Shown here piece after piece: positions 22,471 through 26,324 of a stretch of 26,324 nucleotides of DNA. Location of the stretch: assembly GCA_900769845.1 (NCBI GenBank), contig CAAGIF010000073.1, forward strand, positions 1 to 26,324. Direction: 5' to 3'. The stretch comes from an uncultured Oscillospiraceae bacterium (GTDB lineage: Bacteria; Bacillota_A; Clostridia; Oscillospirales; Oscillospiraceae). The position numbers and the translations under genes were made by a program. Under the pieces are notes generated by a model. The model did no database searches, was not told the DNA's origin, and was given only the letters and a program-made list of their open reading frames with translations. Position 1 is the first letter of the stretch. Every line of letters begins with the position of its first letter.

Positions 22471-22606
22471 GAGAGAGGAACTGATTCAAAGAATTTTGAA
22501 CTCCGATAACCCGGATAAGCTGATTGCGGTACTGAGTGAAGCAATCGAAATGATGCGACAGGGAAAGAGTGATGAAGAAATCAAAGCCCACTTTGGCCTT
22601 GCATAA
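22463..22606 (+). CDS. Small protein 3 of a coupled trio
   Basis: A 47-aa frame, MSKREELIQRILNSDNPDKL to KSDEEIKAHFGLA, helical and charged. GAGG lies 8 nt before the ATG. It ends 12 bp before a terminator, closing the right-hand operon of element A. Function unknown. Confidence 0.55.
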   Translation: MSKREELIQRILNSDNPDKLIAVLSEAIEMMRQGKSDEEIKAHFGLA

Positions 22607-22618
22607 ATAGCCCATCAA

Positions 22619-22657
22619 TCCGCCATGCCTCCACCCGGAAGTGTGGCGGAATTTTTT
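22619..22657 (+). terminator. Terminator of the right-hand small-gene operon
   Basis: TCCGCCA (22619-22625) pairs with TGGCGGA (22644-22650), followed by ATTTTTT. The T-run merges with the first right-hand arm-type repeat. Confidence 0.75.
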
Positions 22658-22696
22658 GGGTCACTTTTGGGTCACACCCTAGATAATGACCCAAAG
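22654..22696 (+). repeat. Putative integrase arm-type sites, right end of element A
   Basis: TTTTGGGTCAC at 22654-22664 and 22665-22675, identical to the three left-end copies, plus an inverted, imperfect copy (ATGACCCAAAG, 22686-22696; 9 of 11 bases). They lie about 100-140 bp inside the right att core. Confidence 0.65.
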
Positions 22697-22792
22697 CAAA
22701 ACGAAACGAAATATTATGATATCCGCCACAAAATTAGGAGAAAGAATATATTTGAAAACGGAAAAATACGATACTTTTCAGAAAAATTCGCT

Positions 22793-22843
22793 CTCATAAC
22801 CCGGAGGTCGTAGGTTCGAGTCCTGCCTCCGCAACCATAAAAA
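22793..22843 (+). repeat. attR: right copy of the 51-bp direct repeat
   Basis: Identical to 12933-12983. It holds only the 3' half of the tRNA (from the anticodon loop on); the sequence to its left does not continue into a tRNA 5' half, so this is an att remnant and not a second gene. Confidence 0.95.
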
Positions 22844-22875
22844 CCACCGTTTTCAATTCGAAAACGGTGGTTTTT
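22844..22875 (+). terminator. tRNA-type terminator displaced to the right of attR
   Basis: An 11-bp stem CCACCGTTTTC/GAAAACGGTGG (22844-22854 and 22860-22870) with loop AATTC is followed by TTTTTC. The tail TTTTTCTAACTTT is shared with the terminator at 12986, although the stems differ. AAAAA before the stem makes it able to work in both directions. Confidence 0.85.
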
Positions 22876-22894
22876 CTAACTTTTTGGAACAAAA

Positions 22895-22938
22895 TGGAGC
22901 TAGCAAAAATGGGGTTGGAGTTAGTTCTGGAGTTAGTT
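22895..22938 (+). repeat. Tandem 12-bp repeat, putative arm-type sites of element B
   Basis: GGAGTTAGTT occurs at 22917-22926 and 22929-22938 (12-bp period), with a degenerate copy TGGAGCTAGC at 22895-22904. They sit about 70-95 bp after the att core, matching the position of the left arm-type repeats of element A. The remaining bases to 23009 are AT-rich with no other feature seen. Confidence 0.5.
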
Positions 22939-23009
22939 GCAAAAACGACAAAATCTAAAAAGTGAGAAAAACCAACTTTTTTATATTTTTGATTTTTTTA
23001 AGAATAACG

Positions 23010-23051
23010 GAAAAAGTCCTCTGCAAGGCACTTCAATCCTTGTAGAGGACT
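23010..23051 (-). terminator. Intrinsic terminator of the MATE gene
   Basis: A 14-bp stem with one G-T pair (23015-23028 and 23038-23051), then TTTTT on the minus strand. It begins about 30 bp past the stop. Confidence 0.85.
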
Positions 23052-23082
23052 CATTTTATTGCGATTTTTAGAAAGGCACGAA

Positions 23083-24420
23083 TCAAGAATGAGTTTGTTT
23101 TTTCATAGTTAAAGCAAGTATGATTGTCAGTATTGCGCTGGCAGTACAAGATGCGATGGTGGTGAACCAGATACCGTTCAGCTGCCAGATCGGGGTGAGG
23201 ATGAAAAGAAAACCGATAGGGAATACCAGCGTTCCAAAGAAGGAAGTCATCAAGGACCGCACAGGCCGTTCCAGCGCTGTGAAGTAAGAGGAGAAGCACA
23301 TATCTAACCAACCGGTCAAATAGGAGATGGAGAAGATCTGCATACCCACGATGCTGACTGCCAGCAGCTGCGTATCCTCCGGTTTGATAAAGATAGGGGC
23401 AACATAAGGACCGGCAAACATCATAAACAGCATGGATGCGGTTGAGAGTACCACGGCACCTAAAATGATCCGCCGGAAGATGGCCTTTACCTTGTCCATA
23501 AGTCCTGCGCCATAGCAATAGCTGATAGCAGGCTGCAGCGCGTCACACATACCAAATACCAGCATACCTATGATGCTGTCCACATACATGATCACAGAAA
23601 AAGCAGCCACGGCAGTGGTGCCGCCGTATTTCAGCAGGAAGAAATTGTAGACCACGCTCATGATGGATATGGAGATATTGCTGAAAAATTCGCTGGAGCC
23701 GTTGGCAAGAATCCGGAAAAAGGAAGCGGCAGGAATGTTTTTCCTCGTATAGTACAGATCCATTTTCCTGCCCCGGAAAATCCAAAGGGTAATGACAGAA
23801 CCCAGCGCCATAGCAATGCAGCTGGTAAACGCCGCGGCCCAAACACCTTGACCGAGAAACGCAATCAAGATCACATCCAGGACGATGTTCAGCATCTGAG
23901 TAGCAATGCCCAACCACATGCTTAGCTTTTCCTTTCCGCATACCCGCAGATAATTGTCTGTGGCAAAGTAGATAGGAAGCAAAGGAGAGAAGAGGGAATA
24001 AATCTTTACATAGGTCACACCGTAAGAAATGGCGGCTTCCGTAGCACCCGGAGAAAGGAATCGCACGAAAGCTTCTCCAAACAGAAGACCCAAAGCGCCA
24101 ATTGCACATGAGAGCAGGAAAATGACCTTTAAGGAAAAGGAAAAGACACGGGAAGCTTCTTCGCGGTTTTGCTCGCCCAACAGAATTGAGATGCGTACCG
24201 AAGCGCCGGTGGCGATCATATTGGAAAAAGCAAAGACCGTCATAATGATCGGCATGATCAGATTGATGGCAGCAAGAGCATCACCACCAATGAATCGGCC
24301 AACAAACAATCCGTCAGCGATTTGATAGAGCGCTCCGAAAGCCATGGTGATCATTGACGGGATGGCACACCGGAAAAACAGCTTTGTGGGCGGCAGTGTT
24401 CTGAAAATTTCGGAATCCAT
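23083..24420 (-). CDS. MATE-family efflux transporter
   Basis: A 445-aa polytopic membrane protein with about 12 hydrophobic segments in two homologous halves. Typical MATE stretches are IPSMITMAFGALYQIADGLFVGRFIG near the N-terminus and the repeat-half TTAVAAFSVIMYVDSIIGMLVFGMCDALQPAISYCYGAG. It resembles the MepA-like branch, which exports drugs or cationic compounds using a Na+ or H+ gradient; the substrate is unknown. I take ATG 24420 as the start (GAGGT 5 nt upstream); the frame is open to a GTG at 24480, but that region forms the leader terminator. It lies between att and integrase of the probable element B and so may be cargo. Confidence 0.92.
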   Translation of the reverse strand: MDSEIFRTLPPTKLFFRCAIPSMITMAFGALYQIADGLFVGRFIGGDALAAINLIMPIIMTVFAFSNMIATGASVRISILLGEQNREEASRVFSFSLKVIFLLSCAIGALGLLFGEAFVRFLSPGATEAAISYGVTYVKIYSLFSPLLPIYFATDNYLRVCGKEKLSMWLGIATQMLNIVLDVILIAFLGQGVWAAAFTSCIAMALGSVITLWIFRGRKMDLYYTRKNIPAASFFRILANGSSEFFSNISISIMSVVYNFFLLKYGGTTAVAAFSVIMYVDSIIGMLVFGMCDALQPAISYCYGAGLMDKVKAIFRRIILGAVVLSTASMLFMMFAGPYVAPIFIKPEDTQLLAVSIVGMQIFSISYLTGWLDMCFSSYFTALERPVRSLMTSFFGTLVFPIGFLFILTPIWQLNGIWFTTIASCTASAILTIILALTMKKQTHS

Positions 24421-24558
24421 AATTACCTCATAAAAAAGAAAAATGCCCAGCCATTGCGTAAACGCAATAACCGAGCTCACTCGACACCTTATCTAACATA
24501 CGGTCTGCAAGCAAAACGCTTACGAGCCTCTACCCTACGGGGATACTGTCCTCCGGTG
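24421..24558 (-). promoter_or_regulatory. Structured leader with terminator upstream of the MATE gene
   Basis: The roughly 138-nt leader begins with GCACC, which can pair with GGTGT about 75 nt later, enclosing small hairpins (CCC-CGTA-GGG and GTAAGC/GCTTGC). A long stem follows: GCTCGGTTATTGCGT against ACGCAATGGCTGGGC (about 24444-24475, with several G-T pairs), then ATTTTTCTTTTTT just before the Shine-Dalgarno. This is the form of a transcription attenuator: a riboswitch, or a translated leader (short frames from ATG and GTG overlap it). I could not match it to a known riboswitch class. Confidence 0.6.
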
Positions 24559-24565
24559 CACACTT

Positions 24566-24594
24566 TTTATATCATATTTCAGCACAATAGTCAA
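24566..24594 (-). promoter_or_regulatory. Sigma-A promoter of the MATE gene
   Basis: Minus strand -35 TTGACT (24589-24594), 17-bp spacer, -10 TATAAA (24566-24571). Transcription would start near 24558, at the beginning of the structured leader. Confidence 0.72.
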
Positions 24595-24625
24595 TGAAAA
24601 AACACAAGCAATTGTGTATCCAAGC

Positions 24626-24663
24626 AAAAAGACACCCCCACAAGAGCAATGCTCCGTGGGGGT
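24626..24663 (-). terminator. Intrinsic terminator of integrase B
   Basis: ACCCCCAC (24634-24641) pairs with GTGGGGGT (24656-24663), with an inner GAGC/GCTC stem. TTTTT follows on the minus strand after three bases. It starts 8 bp past the integrase stop and insulates it from the MATE promoter. Confidence 0.82.
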
Positions 24664-24671
24664 ATTGTGAG

Positions 24672-26069
24672 TCAGGCTTCTTTCAAGACGGAGAACACAC
24701 CTGCACGGACGCCGCTGGCTTCAGCGCGGGCACGGGCGATTTGGTGGGCATAGATAGCCTGGGTGGTATTGGCGTCTGCATGGCCCAGTTCGTTGGCGGT
24801 GGTCACGGGATCGATGCCGCTGGCAATCAAAATAGATGCTACCGTATGACGGAATGCGTGGGGGTGGATATGAGGCAGATCGTTCTCTTGGCTGAATTTG
24901 TTCAGCCAGTCTGTGATGCTGTCTGGGTGCATAGCAGTGCCGTCATCCTTTGTGAAAAGAAAACCGGTGTCCTGCCAGATGTTAGCATGGCGCATCTTGG
25001 TGCGCAGCTGTTCTGTCTTCCATTTTTTGAGGACATCGATGGTTTCGGGTGCCAGGCAGACCGCACGGGGACGGCCGGTTTTGGGAGGACCGACATACAC
25101 ACCCTTATCCTTGGTGTAAAGCAGCGCCTGCTTGATCATTACGATACCTTTATCCAAATCGATGCAGTGCCATTGCAGACCCATCAGTTCGCCACGGCGG
25201 CAGCCGGTGTCGATCAAAATATAGGTCATGGCCTTCCATTTGATGGGTACATTTTCGAGGGCTTTTATGATCTCAGCAACCTCTTCCGGTTGGAAGTAGT
25301 CTGCCTCTTTCTTTGTGACTTTGGGCGGTGTGGCCTTTGCAGCAGGGTTGTAGGGGATTAACAGCTCCTTATCAGCCTGCGCCAAAATCATGGAGATCAA
25401 TCTGTGATGCTCCAGGATCGTTTTGTCAGACAAGGGTTTAAACTTGTCCTCCACCTGGAACAATTCAGAAACCGAGTAGCCCAGATATTTGGCCAGCTTT
25501 TCGGCATTTGCATATGTTACAGAATCACCCCGCAGGATGGAGTTCAGCGTTGTGTGGGAAATTCCTGCCTCTTCGCAAATTTTGCATTTCGGCATACCCA
25601 GCGCAGAAACCTTTTTCGCAACGACCTTCTTGGCGGTAGCGATTGCGCCCTTGTTCCGGATTCCGTTTTCGGCAAGGTGCTTATACAGATCATTTAGATG
25701 ATGGGGGCGAATGTCTGTCAGTTTCATGTGGCCGATTTTGTCATGGATCCGGGGTAGCATGGAATAATAGCGCTCAACAGTGGTGGGCGCCAGGCCTGCT
25801 CTTGATTTCAGATCGATCACATAGTCAGCGTATTCGTGGAATTTCTTCCGCTTGTCGATTTCATAACCGGCATTGATGGCTTCCTCAAATTTGATGGCAG
25901 CGGCCATGGCCTGCTTTTCCATCTGCTTTTCACTCATGTTGGGATTTGGCGGAGTCCAGGTAGAATAGCGACGACGCTGCTGGCCTTTCCAATCTAAACC
26001 GGCAGAAACCACCAGACGATAGTTTTTGATATTGCCGTCTTTATCCCGGCGGGCGTGTACATAAGCCAT
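24672..26069 (-). CDS. int: Tyrosine integrase of element B with inserted XRE-type HTH
   Basis: A 465-aa tyrosine recombinase collinear with integrase A over its whole length: N-terminal arm-binding part (1-70), split core-binding domain (about 77-140 and 208-250) interrupted by an HTH (about 152-206, KCKICEEAGISHTTLNSILRG), then the catalytic domain with R291 (TGCRRGE), H404/R407 (HAFRH), H430 (LGHAD) and Y440. Shared blocks such as KTILEHHRLIS, ADKELLIPYNPAAKATPP and HPHAFRHTVAS show that the two are clearly homologous but diverged. AAGGA lies about 10 nt before ATG 26069. It is downstream of an excisionase-like gene on the same strand. Target site inferred to be tRNA-fMet. Confidence 0.95.
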   Translation of the reverse strand: MAYVHARRDKDGNIKNYRLVVSAGLDWKGQQRRRYSTWTPPNPNMSEKQMEKQAMAAAIKFEEAINAGYEIDKRKKFHEYADYVIDLKSRAGLAPTTVERYYSMLPRIHDKIGHMKLTDIRPHHLNDLYKHLAENGIRNKGAIATAKKVVAKKVSALGMPKCKICEEAGISHTTLNSILRGDSVTYANAEKLAKYLGYSVSELFQVEDKFKPLSDKTILEHHRLISMILAQADKELLIPYNPAAKATPPKVTKKEADYFQPEEVAEIIKALENVPIKWKAMTYILIDTGCRRGELMGLQWHCIDLDKGIVMIKQALLYTKDKGVYVGPPKTGRPRAVCLAPETIDVLKKWKTEQLRTKMRHANIWQDTGFLFTKDDGTAMHPDSITDWLNKFSQENDLPHIHPHAFRHTVASILIASGIDPVTTANELGHADANTTQAIYAHQIARARAEASGVRAGVFSVLKEA

Positions 26070-26091
26070 AAGCGTAACTTCCTTTCTGTAG

Positions 26092-26125
26092 ACTGGCTCA
26101 CGATTAGAATAAACCGTGAGCCAGT
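26092..26125. promoter_or_regulatory. Inverted repeat between the excisionase-like gene and integrase B
   Basis: A perfect 11-bp stem ACTGGCTCACG/CGTGAGCCAGT (26092-26102 and 26115-26125) with a 12-nt loop. No T-tract follows on the minus strand. It may be an operator, a processing site, or a weak attenuator setting the int to xis ratio. Confidence 0.5.
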
Positions 26126-26143
26126 AAATGACAAATGTGCGAG

Positions 26144-26324
26144 TTACGTTTCGCAGCTTACCCAGCGCAGGAATCCCTCCCAGGGGATAAGGTAAGTTCT
26201 GCCGATGATCTTGCAGGGGACTTGCTTGGTCCTGATCGCACGGCGCAGGGTGTATTCACTGATGTTGATGCCGCAGGCTGTGGCACGCTCCACGGTCTGC
26301 TTGATGTTGAGTACCTGTAACTGA
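26144..26324 (-). CDS. xis: Excisionase-like HTH protein (N-terminus beyond window)
   Basis: The visible 59 residues read LQVLNIKQTVERATACG, then ISEYTLRRAIRTKQVPCKIIG, then LIPWEGFLRWVSCET before TAA at 26144-26146. The pattern EYTLRRxIxT, a Pro, a Gly and an aromatic wing region matches the excisionase-like protein of element A (15620-15859). It is a small winged-helix DNA-binding protein of the type that controls excision. The start lies outside the window. Position just upstream of integrase B on the same strand supports the role. Confidence 0.75.
   Translation of the reverse strand, partial: QLQVLNIKQTVERATACGINISEYTLRRAIRTKQVPCKIIGRTYLIPWEGFLRWVSCET

Larger units (their letters stand above)
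12984..22843. mobile_element. Element A: 9.86-kb integrated island in tRNA-fMet
   Basis: Bounded by the perfect 51-bp repeats at 12933 and 22793, with a tyrosine integrase next to the left junction. Content: int, XRE repressor, divergent promoters, small HTH, excisionase-like gene, phage-type replication protein, DnaB-type helicase, sigma factor, a possible small-terminase-like gene, an iteron-bearing noncoding region, an RHH regulator and small coupled ORFs. No relaxase, coupling protein, secretion channel, capsid, tail or lysis gene is seen. It therefore cannot move alone; a phage-satellite or mobilizable-island lifestyle is inferred. The boundaries are firm; the lifestyle is not. Confidence 0.93.
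22844..26324. mobile_element. Element B (left part): probable second element in tandem
   Basis: Right of attR the order terminator, TTTTTCTAACTTT, tandem 12-bp repeats, then genes ending with a tyrosine integrase and excisionase-like gene mirrors the left end of element A. The integrase has the same unusual inserted HTH as element A's. I infer a second element inserted at the same tRNA-fMet site, carrying a MATE pump near its left end. Its right boundary is outside the window, so this is not proven; the MATE gene could instead be chromosomal. Confidence 0.55.

Noticed and set aside
22793..22837. A second tRNA-Met gene
   Set aside because: Only the 3' half is present; upstream bases do not form the D arm or 5' acceptor strand. 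It is the att copy.
12984..22843. Integrative conjugative element
   Set aside because: No relaxase, coupling ATPase, VirB4-like or other conjugation gene is found between the att copies.
24421..24558. Assignment of the MATE leader to a named riboswitch class (guanidine, purine, lysine, preQ1, TPP, SAM or others)
   Set aside because: I compared the remembered consensus cores and none fitted. Only the attenuator form is supported.
24594..25361. 255-codon plus-strand frame near the second integrase
   Set aside because: Antisense to integrase B and its terminator; the minus strand has all catalytic residues of a tyrosine recombinase.

Overview
The window comes from a Gram-positive, probably gut-dwelling, spore-forming Clostridia genome (Oscillospiraceae-like). 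This is inferred from AGGAGG-type ribosome binding sites, moderately GC-rich codon use, an intact sporulation sigma-K gene with a hydrophobic pro-sequence, and typical Firmicutes housekeeping genes. No 16S gene or other species marker is present, so the genus is not certain.

Chromosomal part (1 to about 12,980). On the minus strand are a divergent EF-G-like GTPase (cut by the window start), a polyamine ABC transporter operon potA-potB-potCD whose last gene fuses permease and substrate-binding protein, a PatB/MalY-type PLP enzyme and an MgtC-family membrane protein. Most of these carry recognisable sigma-A promoters with 17-bp spacing and intrinsic terminators. Divergent from mgtC on the plus strand are a HAD-IIA phosphatase, a small unrecognised relic, an HD-domain/proC/SpoT-like-HD operon, a von Willebrand A protein with a long leader, sigK, and an initiator tRNA-fMet gene.

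Element A (about 12,984 to 22,843; 9,860 bp) is integrated in the 3' half of tRNA-fMet and is bounded by a perfect 51-bp direct repeat. From left to right it has its own replacement tRNA terminator, tandem 11-bp putative integrase arm sites, a tyrosine integrase with an XRE-type helix-turn-helix inserted in its core-binding region, an XRE repressor, a divergent promoter region with a palindrome, a small HTH protein, an excisionase-like protein, a phage-type replication protein whose gene contains 10-bp iterons, a DnaB-type helicase, small ORFs, a sigma-70-family factor, a possible small-terminase-like protein, a 1.15-kb noncoding region with 11-bp iterons and hairpins, and several small genes including an RHH regulator with repeated operators. 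No relaxase, T4SS, capsid or tail gene is visible. The layout (int and repressor leftward; xis, rep and ori rightward; about 10 kb) recalls phage-inducible chromosomal islands, but a relaxase-less mobilizable island is also possible.

Element B (22,844 to beyond the window end) appears to be a second element in tandem at the same site. Right of the second repeat are another tRNA-type terminator with the same TTTTTCTAACTTT tail and another tandem repeat at the same relative position. They are followed by a MATE efflux gene under a structured attenuator-like leader, a second integrase with the same inserted HTH, and a truncated excisionase-like gene. Its right att copy should lie outside this window.
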